A DNA stretch of 47,953 nt, taken from Desulfatitalea sp. BRH_c12. Its GTDB lineage: Bacteria; Desulfobacterota; Desulfobacteria; Desulfobacterales; Desulfosarcinaceae. Under the pieces are notes generated by a model. That model did not search any database and had not been told where the DNA came from. It saw only the letters and a program-made list of their open reading frames with translations. The position numbers were made by a program, and so were the translations under genes. Numbering within the stretch: the stretch's first letter is position 1; each line of letters opens with the position of its first letter. Of this stretch, positions 8,622 through 17,037 are shown piece by piece. The stretch covers positions 1-47,953 of the forward strand of contig LADR01000068.1 in the NCBI GenBank assembly GCA_000961655.1, given 5' to 3'.

Positions 8622-9182
8622 TTAGCGCTGGCGGGCTGTGAGCGCGTCATAAACCGCATCGGCGTGCGTCAGCATGTTTTTTCGAAGTTGCGCGTCGACC
8701 CACGGATGGGTTGCGATGACCCGCTTGACCGTGCTCAATTCCAGGCTGCACTGGGACACGAGAGAGCGGTCCGCATCGTTGTACTGATGCCCGCCGACAC
8801 GGGCTTGCTTGAGGATCGTCCGGGTTAATGCGTTGAGCATCTCCTGATCGGGGTCTTCAATTTGGCTGAGACCGGCCTCCCGAGCCAGGGTCTGGATGTA
8901 ATTGTCGATCAGCCCGGCCATTTCCGATTGGGCCAGATTGTCGGCCGTGACGCGCAAAAGCGTGGTGTTGCGCATACCGGAGGCTTCGCCCGTGCCGTAA
9001 AAAATCCTGCGGTTTTCAGCCATGCGGGCGCCGCCGGTGGCAACGGTCGGCTGCTCTTCCCAGCGGTCTTCCGGAGCGGTTGCCGGAGCGGTTACCGGAG
9101 CCATCTGGGGTCCGGCGCAAGCGGTCAGCCACAGTCCTATGAAAAGCACCGCGCACAATAGCGCAGATTTTGTTTTGCGCAT
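8622..9182 (-). CDS. LPP20-family lipoprotein
   Basis: A 186-residue lipoprotein. The N-terminus MRKTKSALLCAVLFIGLWL is followed by the lipobox LTAC with the lipidated Cys at residue 22. After a Pro/Thr linker comes an LPP20-type domain: FYGTGEASGMRNTTLLRVTA, then an Ala/Leu/Glu-rich helix and an Arg-rich tail. LPP20 proteins sit in the envelope; their role is not settled. The frame opens at a GTG at 9203, but ATG 9182 has GGAGGT just in front and starts the signal peptide directly, so I prefer it. It is the first gene after the tRNA-Val terminator. Confidence 0.82.
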   Translation of the reverse strand: MRKTKSALLCAVLFIGLWLTACAGPQMAPVTAPATAPEDRWEEQPTVATGGARMAENRRIFYGTGEASGMRNTTLLRVTADNLAQSEMAGLIDNYIQTLAREAGLSQIEDPDQEMLNALTRTILKQARVGGHQYNDADRSLVSQCSLELSTVKRVIATHPWVDAQLRKNMLTHADAVYDALTARQR

Positions 9183-9217
9183 GCGACCTCCTTTGAGCGA
9201 CACGGATCACCCTAAAT

Positions 9218-9251
9218 AGAAAAGGGTTACGAAGATCGCAACCCCTTTTCG
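9218..9251 (-). terminator. Terminator downstream of tRNA-Val
   Basis: On the minus strand AAAAGGGGTTGCG, a short loop and CGTAACCCTTTTC form a strong hairpin that begins right after the CCA end of the tRNA and is followed by TATTTAGGG. The position and symmetry support an intrinsic terminator, though the T run is short. Confidence 0.65.
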
Positions 9252-9255
9252 TTTA

Positions 9256-9330
9256 TGGTAGGCACGCGCGGATTTGAACCGCGGACTTCTACCGTGTCAG
9301 GGTAGCGCTCTCCCCCTGAGCTACGTGCCT
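9256..9330 (-). tRNA. tRNA-Val (anticodon GAC)
   Basis: The minus strand folds as a full tRNA. The acceptor stem is AGGCACG/CGTGCCT with discriminator A and encoded CCA. The D arm is GTAGCTCAGGGGGAGAGC. The anticodon stem is CTACC/GGTAG with loop CTGACAC, giving anticodon GAC. The T arm is CGCGGTTCAAATCCGCG. No base-pair breaks are seen. A promoter lies at 9343-9371 and a terminator follows, so it is a single-gene unit. Confidence 0.97.
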
Positions 9331-9342
9331 GAAAGTAAGGCT

Positions 9343-9371
9343 GTGTTAGCATCGGCACCGATTTCTGTCAA
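9343..9371 (-). promoter_or_regulatory. Promoter of tRNA-Val
   Basis: TTGACA (9366-9371), a 17-base spacer and TAACAC (9343-9348) on the minus strand, about a dozen bases upstream of the mature tRNA 5' end. Confidence 0.7.
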
Positions 9372-9702
9372 GAGGTCGCATCCGTTAATTTGGTATATTT
9401 GTGAATTTGTTTGGGCGGGATCAGCGTCAGAAGAGACAATGATGTTGTTTGCGATGAACAGTGGTGGGCAATGCCCACCCTACATTCTTTCCGGTTCCAA
9501 ACGCCGGTGAGCCGGGCGCAACGCCATTACTGTGGTGCGATGCCACCGGGAAGCCGAACAGCGCAGGCACTTGGCGCTCGAGCTCTTTACACTTTATGCT
9601 TTACACTTAACACTTTGAAGACATTGACCACTCCCTATTGGGTGTTATTTTGTCTTAAAATTCACACAGCAGCGCTTGCGTTGTACTGGGAAGCAGATCA
9701 CA
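9372..9702. other. Gene-free gap upstream of the metallohydrolase gene
   Basis: Contains no supported gene. It holds an REP-like hairpin (9463-9483), a T/A-rich run of TTTACACTT-type words (9583-9617) that recurs at 19843-19877, and a possible promoter for the downstream gene: TTGACC at 9624-9629, 16 bases, TATTTT at 9646-9651. Confidence 0.5.
9463..9483 (-). repeat. TAG-headed hairpin, REP-like copy 3
   Basis: GGTGGGCA and TGCCCACC form an eight-base stem around one base, preceded on the minus strand by GTAG. Same layout as the copies at 8556 and 21698. Confidence 0.5.
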
Positions 9703-10803
9703 ATGAATCGCAGAAATTTTTTTCGTTCCTTATCAACCGGGCTGAAATCGGTGGCCCTGTTTCATTTTATACCCGCATCGATGGCCACGGCGGCCCGTGT
9801 TGCGGAACTTGAAAAACCGCATTACACGCCTCTGAATGGCGTCAGTCTCAGGCAGTTGGCGGCCGGCAAGGCGCACCATGGCACGAATGGCCGCTTTTTG
9901 AACCCGCTGGGACACGTGCGCCGCCGGCGCAAATTCGGAGAATTGCTGTACTGGAAACTGTTCAGCGAAAATTCCTTCAGTCCGTATCTGGATGAACAGC
10001 CGGTCACACCGGTGCAGGTCGACTGGCCAAGCGTAAAAAACAGCCAGGGCCTGTCGGTGACTTTTCTCAAGCATGCCACCGTTCTCATCAAGGATGTCGA
10101 CCAATATCTGATCGTCGATCCGGTTTTCAATGATGTACTATGGTTTATCAAGGATTATTCACCGCTGGCCTTCGATCTCGACCAAATGCCCAAGGTGGAT
10201 CACATTCTGATCACCCATGGTCATTACGATCACCTGGATAAGCGGTCGCTGGCGTCTTTCGATCGCAAAACCCATGTCATTTCGCCGTTGGGGTACGACA
10301 ACCTCTTCGCCGGTCTGAACATGCATCGCCGCACCCATCTGGACTGGTACGATGTCTATACCGACGGCCGCCGGGAAATCACCTTTTTGCCCAGCAATCA
10401 CTGGACCATGCGCAACCCGCTCACCGGGCCTAATCGCTCCTTGTGGGGTTCTTATGTCATCAAGACGGCTGCCGGCAAAACGATCTACGTCTCCGGGGAC
10501 ACGGCTTTTTTCGATGGCTTTCATGAAATCGGCCGCCAGTTCGACATCGATCTGGCCATTATCAACTTAGGCGCGTATGAACCGCGCTGGTTCATGGCCC
10601 CGAGCCATATGAACCCGCGCGAAACGGTCGAGGCGTTCAAGCAGCTCAGGGCAAAACAACTGATGATCGCGCATTGGGGTACTTTTCGCCTGGGCGACGA
10701 ACCGGTCCATTTCCCACCCATGGATTTGCAGAAAATCATGCAAGAGGAGGGCTTGCTGAACCGCTGGGTCGATCTGAGGCATGGCCAGACGGTTTATCTC
10801 TAA
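9703..10803 (+). CDS. Exported metallo-beta-lactamase-fold hydrolase, NAPE-PLD/UlaG type
   Basis: A 366-residue zinc hydrolase. The N-terminus MNRRNFFRSLSTG has a Tat-like twin Arg, and a hydrophobic stretch follows (ALFHFIPASMATAA). The metal motif HxHxDH reads THGHYDHLD near residue 176. Further metal ligands are likely at FLPSNHWTMRN, the SGDTAFFDGF loop and the final IAHWGTFRLGDEP. This layout matches N-acyl-phosphatidylethanolamine phospholipase D and its bacterial relatives; phospholipid-derived substrates are possible but not shown. ATG 9703 is chosen over the upstream start at 9676 because it begins the signal sequence. Confidence 0.88.
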   Translation: MNRRNFFRSLSTGLKSVALFHFIPASMATAARVAELEKPHYTPLNGVSLRQLAAGKAHHGTNGRFLNPLGHVRRRRKFGELLYWKLFSENSFSPYLDEQPVTPVQVDWPSVKNSQGLSVTFLKHATVLIKDVDQYLIVDPVFNDVLWFIKDYSPLAFDLDQMPKVDHILITHGHYDHLDKRSLASFDRKTHVISPLGYDNLFAGLNMHRRTHLDWYDVYTDGRREITFLPSNHWTMRNPLTGPNRSLWGSYVIKTAAGKTIYVSGDTAFFDGFHEIGRQFDIDLAIINLGAYEPRWFMAPSHMNPRETVEAFKQLRAKQLMIAHWGTFRLGDEPVHFPPMDLQKIMQEEGLLNRWVDLRHGQTVYL

Positions 10804-10809
10804 GATGAT

Positions 10810-10833
10810 GTGCCTTCAGGCACGGCTATTTTT
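10810..10833 (+). terminator. Terminator of the metallohydrolase gene
   Basis: GTGCC-TTCA-GGCAC followed by a short gap and TTTTT, seven bases after the stop codon. The T run overlaps the last codons of the convergent pgsA gene. Confidence 0.65.
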
Positions 10834-11386
10834 CGCTGACGTCCTGCAAAATCGTCATCCCGATGTAGATGTAGTGCAGCCCGGACAGAATGGTCAAAAT
10901 GGCCGCGGTCCATATCAGGATCGGATGCAGCATCACCAGCTTGATACCCGCCGGATCGAAAAGCACGGCGATGATCAGTAGCAACTGGGCCGTTGTGGTG
11001 CATTTGCTGACGATGGTGGGTTTAATCTCATAGGGTTTTGCAGTCAATGTGAGGATCGCGATGCCCAGCACGATGATAACATCGCGAGCGATCACGATCA
11101 CGGCCAGCCATCCGGGAATCACCTCCAAAATGGCCAGCGCGACAAAGGAGGACACCAACAGCAGTTTATCCGCCATGGGATCCAGGTAGGCCCCCAGCAC
11201 AGTGCGCTGATTGAAGAGGCGCGCAATCAACCCATCCAGACCGTCGCTCACGCCGGCGACCACAAAAACGGCCAGGGCATGTGAATACATTCCGCGCAGC
11301 AGCAATATCAGGAAAAGCGGCGTCAGCAAAATGCGCAGCAATGTTAATATATTAGGAATGCTGATCGGTGAGGTTGATCGGTCCAA
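10826..11386 (-). CDS. pgsA: CDP-diacylglycerol--glycerol-3-phosphate 3-phosphatidyltransferase
   Basis: Makes phosphatidylglycerol phosphate in the inner membrane. The CDP-alcohol transferase motif is complete: DGLDGLIAR, then GAYLDPMADK, giving the expected D..DG..AR........G...D...D spacing. The protein has 186 residues and four to five hydrophobic helices, a normal size. The start is TTG at 11386 (reads DRSTSPISIPNILTLLRILL), supported by GGAGGAAGC just upstream. It precedes no other gene in the run, since the next gene on its left is convergent. Confidence 0.95.
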   Translation of the reverse strand: MDRSTSPISIPNILTLLRILLTPLFLILLLRGMYSHALAVFVVAGVSDGLDGLIARLFNQRTVLGAYLDPMADKLLLVSSFVALAILEVIPGWLAVIVIARDVIIVLGIAILTLTAKPYEIKPTIVSKCTTTAQLLLIIAVLFDPAGIKLVMLHPILIWTAAILTILSGLHYIYIGMTILQDVSEK

Positions 11387-11401
11387 ACGCTTCCTCCGTG
11401 G

Positions 11402-12574
11402 TTAACGCGGCAGCAGTTCCAGCGCGATCGTGCCGGTTTCCACCCGAATAATCCGGATGCTGAAAGTGTCAAAGGCATGCTTCTCAAGGGCTTCGGCCAG
11501 TGAACGCGCCCGCCCTTGATAACGGACTGTCAGGACCGCTGCGCCAGGCATCATCTCTTTCATCTGCAACGAATCCACTCCCGATATGCCACTGAGCGCG
11601 CCACGCAATTTGACGAATTGGGCCATGCGCCCACTGACCCCCTGGACAACCACCTCCAGCAGGGTACCGCTGGCAGCCTCTTTGGTCCAGACTTCGGCCA
11701 ATCTGGCGGACAACTCTTCGCCCGCAGAGGCGGCCACGCCGCGCAAGGCTTCAATCCCGCCCGAGTTGGGTTCGATGCGGGCGGCCATCAGGGTGTGCCG
11801 AACTTGAGCGATCAACTGGCCGTCCGCCACGCGAAATGCCCGTGCGAACAGCGTCCCGCGATAGGCGCTTCCGGACATGGACCCGCCCGATTCTTCCGCC
11901 TCGGCAAGCCCGACCACCACCACCTCGGCGTCGAACCGCTGCCCCAGGGCCACGGCTTCCGCAGCGCTCAAATCGGGTGGATAATTGGAAAGACTATCCT
12001 CCCCTCCCGGCCGAACCAGGATGAATCCTGACTGGTCAAGAGCCTGCGACAGAATTGTTGCGGCATCATTGTCGGTGTCCGCACCCCCGCGCCACCAATA
12101 GTGTGGCGACAAATCATAGGCCCGTTTCTGGGCCACGCACAGCAGGACGCGCGGGTAGGTGATCTTCTGCACGGTGACCCCGGAAGTGGCCAGGCTTTTT
12201 TTCAGGGGCGTCACCGACACCGTCGCCTGCAGCATAACCCGATAGATGTCGCCGACCTGCGATTCCGTCAGCACTTTGTAGTCGCGCAAGTAACGATCAG
12301 GCTGGTTGAACATGGATTGGTTGATGATCTGGAAGTTGCTGACCATCGTTTCCACAGGCAGCAGATCGGCCAGCGCCCGGCTCACGGCCATGACCAGTGC
12401 GGCGTTGATGGCCTCTTCGCGAGCGGCCGGCATATCCTTGGCGCGAATACGGCTGCTACCGACCGCAACCACGGTCGTTTCGTCACCGTTGGGTTGCGCC
12501 CAGGCAGCCGGTATGGCCAGCAGGATCGCAAGCGATACGATCAGCAACATTCTGCACCCACATCTCTTCTTCAT
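11402..12574 (-). CDS. Secreted protein of unknown function (FlgT-like layout)
   Basis: About 390 residues with a clear signal peptide (MKKRCGCRMLLIVSLAILLA, cleavage after ...AAWA). The N-terminal part (VVAVGSSRIRAKDMPAAREE, then ALADLLPVETM) resembles the repeated modules of flagellar assembly protein T. The middle has a Rossmann-like stretch (FDAEVVVVGLAEAEESGGSM), followed by a C-terminal alpha/beta module. I cannot name the family with certainty, and no flagellar genes are in the window. ATG 12574 has AGGAGAAGGATC in front; the frame is open up to 12604. It lies 15 bases upstream of pgsA on the same strand, so the two may be cotranscribed. Confidence 0.75.
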   Translation of the reverse strand: MKKRCGCRMLLIVSLAILLAIPAAWAQPNGDETTVVAVGSSRIRAKDMPAAREEAINAALVMAVSRALADLLPVETMVSNFQIINQSMFNQPDRYLRDYKVLTESQVGDIYRVMLQATVSVTPLKKSLATSGVTVQKITYPRVLLCVAQKRAYDLSPHYWWRGGADTDNDAATILSQALDQSGFILVRPGGEDSLSNYPPDLSAAEAVALGQRFDAEVVVVGLAEAEESGGSMSGSAYRGTLFARAFRVADGQLIAQVRHTLMAARIEPNSGGIEALRGVAASAGEELSARLAEVWTKEAASGTLLEVVVQGVSGRMAQFVKLRGALSGISGVDSLQMKEMMPGAAVLTVRYQGRARSLAEALEKHAFDTFSIRIIRVETGTIALELLPR

Positions 12575-12624
12575 GATCCTTCTCCTAACCGGCTTGGCCG
12601 TCATGCCTCTGTGCTCCGATGGTC

Positions 12625-12650
12625 GTAGGGGCGAACCTCATCGCTCACCC
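12625..12650 (+). repeat. Degenerate TAG-headed hairpin
   Basis: GTAGGGGCGAACC followed by TCATCGCTCACCC. The head equals that of the copy at 8556, but the right arm pairs poorly, so this looks like a decayed copy. The remainder of the 12575-12781 gap shows nothing else. Confidence 0.3.
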
Positions 12651-12781
12651 GGTGCGTGCAATCCAGATTCGTCGTTCACAAGGGCCGTGCGTCGGACGCG
12701 CGGGGGAACAGACACACGGGTCGCGTACCGGCAATACACCGTTACCGTGCCACGGACTAAAGCGTGCCCTTTCCGTAATGG

Positions 12782-13765
12782 TTACGAGGCTCTCGACCAG
12801 GCATAGTCGACGACATCCATCAGGATCGCGCGCTCCGCGGTTGGACTGAATGCCGCCAACGCCTTTTTGGCGCTTTGGATATGTGCGGCGGCCAGATCGC
12901 GGGTATAGGCGATGCCGCCGCATGTTTCCATCAACGCGATCAGGCGATCGACATCCGATGGCGTAAACGACGCCGATTGAATGATCGACGCTATCCATGC
13001 CTTGTCTTGCGCGTCGACCTGCTGCAGTGTGCGAATGACCGGCAGGGTCAATTTGCCTTCACGCAGGTCGGCACCGGCATTTTTTCCCAAAACGGCCGTA
13101 TCCTGAGTGTAATCCAGGAGATCATCGGCCATTTGAAAGGCCAGGCCCAGGTGATGGCCGAAATCATCCAAAGCCGCCACCGTGTCAGGGAGAGCGCCGG
13201 CGATCAAGGCGCCGACCCGGCAGGCGCCCTGGAAGAGCACGGCTGTCTTGCACCGGATGACATCCATGTAGATCTCTTCGGTCAAACGCACATCCCCTTT
13301 GTAGGTCAACTGGCGGATCTCTCCCTGGGACATCTGCTCGGTAATGCCGGCGATCACGGCAATCACATCGGGCAGTCGCGTCCGGGCGGCCAGCGACAAG
13401 GAGCGTGCCAGCAAAAAATCACCGGTGAGCACGGCCGTGGGCGGATCCCACTTGTGGTGGGCGGCCATTTGACCCCGGCGCAAGTCGGCGCCGTCCACGA
13501 CATCGTCGTGGATCAGGGTGGCGGCGTGCAGGTACTCGAAAATAACGGAATACTCGGCTGCAGATGCACGATCCGCATACCCGCACAGGCGTGCCGACAG
13601 GATCATCAGCAAAGGCCGCAACCGTTTGCCACCGGCGAAGAGCAGGTGACCGGCCACCTGGCGCACCAAATCGAAATGCGGATTGAGGTTGTCCGCCAGC
13701 GCCGTTTCGATCAGCGCCAGATCGTCGCCGACCGCTGCCAGGATCTTCTGCTTCAGATCGATCAT
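12782..13765 (-). CDS. ispB: Polyprenyl diphosphate synthase (octaprenyl/heptaprenyl type)
   Basis: Adds isopentenyl units to make the side chain of quinones. The 327 residues include GGKRLRPLLMIL, the first Asp-rich motif LIHDDVVDGADLRRG, and the second, MADDLLDYTQD. The first motif is preceded by AATLIHDDVVD with small residues, which is typical for long-chain synthases. Its ATG overlaps the TGA of rimO (ATGA), so the two are translated together. A menaquinone side chain is the likely product in an anaerobe; chain length cannot be read from the sequence. Confidence 0.92.
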   Translation of the reverse strand: MIDLKQKILAAVGDDLALIETALADNLNPHFDLVRQVAGHLLFAGGKRLRPLLMILSARLCGYADRASAAEYSVIFEYLHAATLIHDDVVDGADLRRGQMAAHHKWDPPTAVLTGDFLLARSLSLAARTRLPDVIAVIAGITEQMSQGEIRQLTYKGDVRLTEEIYMDVIRCKTAVLFQGACRVGALIAGALPDTVAALDDFGHHLGLAFQMADDLLDYTQDTAVLGKNAGADLREGKLTLPVIRTLQQVDAQDKAWIASIIQSASFTPSDVDRLIALMETCGGIAYTRDLAAAHIQSAKKALAAFSPTAERAILMDVVDYAWSRAS

Positions 13766-15090
13766 AATACCTCTGCGATGAGATCGTAGTCCAATGTATC
13801 TACCACGCGCACGCCCAGGAAGGTGCCAGGAACAGGCGTCGGCTGGTCCGGCGCCGGATGGACGTAGGTCACACCGTCCACCTCCGGGGCCTGGTACTGG
13901 GTACGCGCGGTCAAGCGCCCGTCTTCGTCCGGGCCTTTATCGACCAGCACCGTCATTTGCCTCCCCAGGTAGCGCGACAGGTTTTCGGCCGACAGATCCT
14001 GCTGCACAGCCATCAGCGCATCCATGCGATCCTGGGCCAGTTGGGCGGCCACATGTCCTTTCAGGCTGTGCGCCGGCAAATCCTCCGCATCCGAATAGGT
14101 AAACACGCCCAGATGGTCAAAGCGCATCTCGGTGATAAACGCTTTCAGGTGTTCAAAATCGGATTCACGCTCGCCGGGAAAACCGACCAGCACAGTGGTG
14201 CGCAGCGCCACATCCGGCACCTGCGCGCGGATGGCGGCGATCCCTTCGCGCAGATCGCAGTCGCTATAATGACGCCCCATGCGCCGCAGCACGTCGGGGC
14301 TGGCGTGCTGAATGGGCAAATCGATGTAGGAACAGATGTTGGCATGCGCGGCCATGGCCTGGATCATGGCGGGCGTGATGCTTTGCGGATGGCCGTACAT
14401 CATGCGGATCCAGACCGCAGGGTCCAGACGGGCTAACTCGACCAGCAAATCGGCCAGGTTGTGCGGCGGGCTCAGATCCAGCCCATAGTCGGTGGTTTCC
14501 TGGGACACCAGGGTCAGTTCACGCACGCCGCCCGCGATCAGGGCTCGGGCCTCCTGCAGGATCGTGCCGGCCGGCCGGCTTTTACGCCGTCCGCGCAACT
14601 TGGGAATGATGCAGTAAGTACACTTGCGGCTGCACCCTTCGGCAATTTTCAAATAGGCGCTGTGCGCCTGCAACGGCTTGCGCAGGATCACCTGCGCGCC
14701 ATCCACAGAATCCGGGTCGGGCAGCAGGCAGCCCCCGGCCGCCAGTCCGCCGCGCACCGCCGTGACCACCCGGTCGTAGGCGCCGGTACCCAGAAACAGA
14801 TCCACTTCGGGCAGCGCCTCGACAATCTGACCACGATAACGCTCGGGCAGACAGCCGGTGACGATCAGCCGCCGGCAACGCCCTTCGCGCTTGTACCGGG
14901 CCAGCGCCAGGATGGTGTCGATGGATTCGTCGGCGGCGGCTTCGATGAAGCTGCAGGTGTTGACCACGATGGCATCGGCCAGGGCGGGGTCTTCGGTGAC
15001 GCCGATCCCGGCCGCTGCCAGTTGGGCCAGCATGGTCTCGCTGTCGACCTGGTTGCGTGCGCACCCCAGGCTTTCGAGATAAATTTGCAT
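13762..15090 (-). CDS. rimO: Ribosomal protein S12 methylthiotransferase RimO
   Basis: A radical-SAM enzyme that methylthiolates an Asp of ribosomal protein S12. At 442 residues it has three parts. The N-terminal UPF0004 domain (IYLESLGCARNQVDSETML) has the three Cys for the second Fe-S cluster, with VNTCSFIEAA and VTGCLPERY. The radical-SAM motif is GCSRKCTYCIIPKLRG near residue 150. The C-terminal TRAM domain holds TVLVDKGPDEDGRLTARTQY. The opening GCARNQVDSE is the RimO form, not MiaB. It follows etfA by only three bases. Confidence 0.96.
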   Translation of the reverse strand: MQIYLESLGCARNQVDSETMLAQLAAAGIGVTEDPALADAIVVNTCSFIEAAADESIDTILALARYKREGRCRRLIVTGCLPERYRGQIVEALPEVDLFLGTGAYDRVVTAVRGGLAAGGCLLPDPDSVDGAQVILRKPLQAHSAYLKIAEGCSRKCTYCIIPKLRGRRKSRPAGTILQEARALIAGGVRELTLVSQETTDYGLDLSPPHNLADLLVELARLDPAVWIRMMYGHPQSITPAMIQAMAAHANICSYIDLPIQHASPDVLRRMGRHYSDCDLREGIAAIRAQVPDVALRTTVLVGFPGERESDFEHLKAFITEMRFDHLGVFTYSDAEDLPAHSLKGHVAAQLAQDRMDALMAVQQDLSAENLSRYLGRQMTVLVDKGPDEDGRLTARTQYQAPEVDGVTYVHPAPDQPTPVPGTFLGVRVVDTLDYDLIAEVL

Positions 15091-15093
15091 CGG

Positions 15094-16059
15094 CTACTTT
15101 TTCAACTTCTTGATCTCCGCGGTCAGGGCCGGCACGACTTCGAACAGGTCATCCACAAGGGCATAGTCCGCCTTGCCGATGATGGGCGCTTCAGGGTCTT
15201 TGTTGACGGCGACAATGACTTTGGAGGAGGACATGCCAGCCAGATGCTGAATGGCGCCCGACACACCGCAGGCGACATACAAATTGGGCGAAACGGTCTT
15301 GCCGGTCTGCCCCACCTGATCGGCCGCCGACCGCCAGCCTTCATCAACGGCCGAGCGTGAGGCGCCCACTGCCGCACCCAGTGCCTCGGCCAGCGCTTCG
15401 ATGGCGGAAAAATCCGGTCCGCCCATGCCGCGACCGCCGGTGACCACGATGTCGGCTTCAGTCAAATCGACCTTGCCGCTCTCGAACTGCTTGGCCACGA
15501 CCTGCGAGCGCACCGCGCCAAGGGTCACGGCCACCTTTTCGATAGTGCCGGCACCGGCCGACGGGGCAATCGTCTGGGTGTTGGGCCGCAACGACACGAT
15601 CACCGGTGTTCCGGACAGGGCCACGTCCGCCAGGATCTTGCCGCCGTACATGGGGCGTGTGGCCACCACCTGCCCCGCTTCCACGGCCAGGGCCACGCAA
15701 TCGGTGGCCAGGGCGACATTCAAACGGGCCGACAGGCGCGCGGCCAGGTCCTTGCCTTGTGTGGTCGCGCCCAGCAATACGATACCGGGTTGAACCTGTT
15801 CAATAACACCCGCCAGGACTTGGGTATAGGCTTCGGTCGTGAAATCGGCCAGGGCCGCATCGTCGGCCACCATAATTTTGGCCGCGCCGTAGGCCTTCAG
15901 GTCAGCCGCCAGCCCATCGATGCCGCTGCCCAGGACCAGGGCCTGCAACTCTCCGCCGGTCTGCGCGGCCAGTTTCAAACCCGCGCTCAGCGCTTCGAAG
16001 GTCACTTTGCGGAAAACCCCTTGAATCTGCTCTGCAACCACCAGAACATTGTGCGTCAT
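15094..16059 (-). CDS. etfA: Electron transfer flavoprotein subunit alpha
   Basis: Carries the catalytic FAD of the ETF heterodimer that accepts electrons from acyl-CoA dehydrogenases. It has 321 residues. The N-terminal domain (VLVVAEQIQGVFRKVTFEAL) is followed by the C-terminal FAD domain with GGRGMGG, ASRSAVDEGW, GQTGKTVSPNLYVACGVSGA and the signature KVIVAVNKDPEAPIIGKADY. AAAGGAGC precedes the ATG. It lies 28 bases after etfB. No acyl-CoA dehydrogenase is in the window. Without an extra ferredoxin domain it is the classic, not the bifurcating-fused, architecture. Confidence 0.97.
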   Translation of the reverse strand: MTHNVLVVAEQIQGVFRKVTFEALSAGLKLAAQTGGELQALVLGSGIDGLAADLKAYGAAKIMVADDAALADFTTEAYTQVLAGVIEQVQPGIVLLGATTQGKDLAARLSARLNVALATDCVALAVEAGQVVATRPMYGGKILADVALSGTPVIVSLRPNTQTIAPSAGAGTIEKVAVTLGAVRSQVVAKQFESGKVDLTEADIVVTGGRGMGGPDFSAIEALAEALGAAVGASRSAVDEGWRSAADQVGQTGKTVSPNLYVACGVSGAIQHLAGMSSSKVIVAVNKDPEAPIIGKADYALVDDLFEVVPALTAEIKKLKK

Positions 16060-16087
16060 GATCGCTCCTTTATATCCTCGTATCTTT

Positions 16088-16864
16088 TTAAATCACTTTG
16101 GCTTCTTCATGCAGGGCTTTGACCAGCGCCGCCACTTTCACCGCTACCGAATCCCCCTCGATCACGCGCCCACCCTTGCGCTCGACCGGCATTTTGAGGG
16201 CTTTGATCGTCACCAGGGGCTGCAGCCCGGCGGCATCGAGCCCTAAATCGGCAATGCTCCTGGTTTCCAGGGGCTTCTTTTTGGCTTTCATGATGCCGGG
16301 CAAACTGGCGTATCGCGGATCGTTGAGCCCGCGCTGGGTAGCGATCAGGGCCGGCAGGGTCGCTTCAACCTCCTTTGTGCCGCCTTCGACCGTGCACAGG
16401 CAGCGGATCTTGCCGTCGGCCAGGGTTTGTTTGACCACCATGGAGATGTTGGGAATGCCCAGCAGTTCCGCCAAAGCCGTGGCCACCTGGAAGTTATCGT
16501 CGTCCACCGCGCGATGCCCGGCGATAATGATGTCGTAGGTCATTGGTTTGATGGCGGCTGCCAGCAGCTTTGCCGTGGCCAGCCCATCGCAGGTCAGATT
16601 GCCCGGATCGATCAGGATGCCCTTGTCGGCGCCCATGGCCAGCCCGGTGCGGATGGCCTCGGCGGCTTTGGCCGGACCGACGGAGAGGATCGTGACCGTT
16701 CCGCCTTGGGATTCGCGGATGCGCAGGGCCTCTTCGACCGCCAGTTCATCATACGGATTCATGACATATTTGAGCCCGTCGGGTTTGATCGACACGCGGT
16801 CATTGGCGATCGCGATCAACGACTCGGTCGCCGGCACTTGCTTGAGTAAAACCAGAATTTCCAC
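16088..16864 (-). CDS. etfB: Electron transfer flavoprotein subunit beta
   Basis: The 258-residue AMP-binding partner of EtfA. It opens EILVLLKQVPATESLIAIAN and continues VMNPYDELAVEEALRIRES, then TILSVGPAKAAEAIRTGLAM and GHRAVDDDNFQVATALAELL, all family signatures. The start codon is GTG at 16864, supported by GGAAGGAGCT upstream. First gene of the run etfB-etfA-rimO-ispB. Confidence 0.97.
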   Translation of the reverse strand: MEILVLLKQVPATESLIAIANDRVSIKPDGLKYVMNPYDELAVEEALRIRESQGGTVTILSVGPAKAAEAIRTGLAMGADKGILIDPGNLTCDGLATAKLLAAAIKPMTYDIIIAGHRAVDDDNFQVATALAELLGIPNISMVVKQTLADGKIRCLCTVEGGTKEVEATLPALIATQRGLNDPRYASLPGIMKAKKKPLETRSIADLGLDAAGLQPLVTIKALKMPVERKGGRVIEGDSVAVKVAALVKALHEEAKVI

Positions 16865-16964
16865 CGTTTAGCTCCTTCCTTTCACTAGCCCTTTTCCTCA
16901 GCCAAAGCTGAAGTTTCATATAAGTAGCCTATATCATTGAATTAGAAATTTACTTGCGAGAATT

Positions 16965-16991
16965 TTTATAAGACTAGGCATTTAATGTCAA
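16965..16991 (-). promoter_or_regulatory. Promoter of the etfB-etfA-rimO-ispB run
   Basis: TTGACA at 16986-16991 and TATAAA at 16965-16970 on the minus strand, 15 bases apart; shifting the -10 to TAAAAA gives a 17-base spacer. It lies about 100 bases before etfB. A TCAGC-CAAA-GCTGA hairpin (16897-16910) sits in the leader. Confidence 0.45.
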
Positions 16992-17037
16992 CGCCTAAGC
17001 CGGCAGCACCGGATTTTATCCTTTCGCGCAACCCTAG

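Noticed and set aside
9586-9602. Sequence identical to part of the E. coli lac promoter (TTTACACTTTATGCTT)
   Set aside because: The rest of the lac promoter does not follow; the word is part of a local repeat of TTTACACTT units, so this is taken as coincidence and not as vector sequence.
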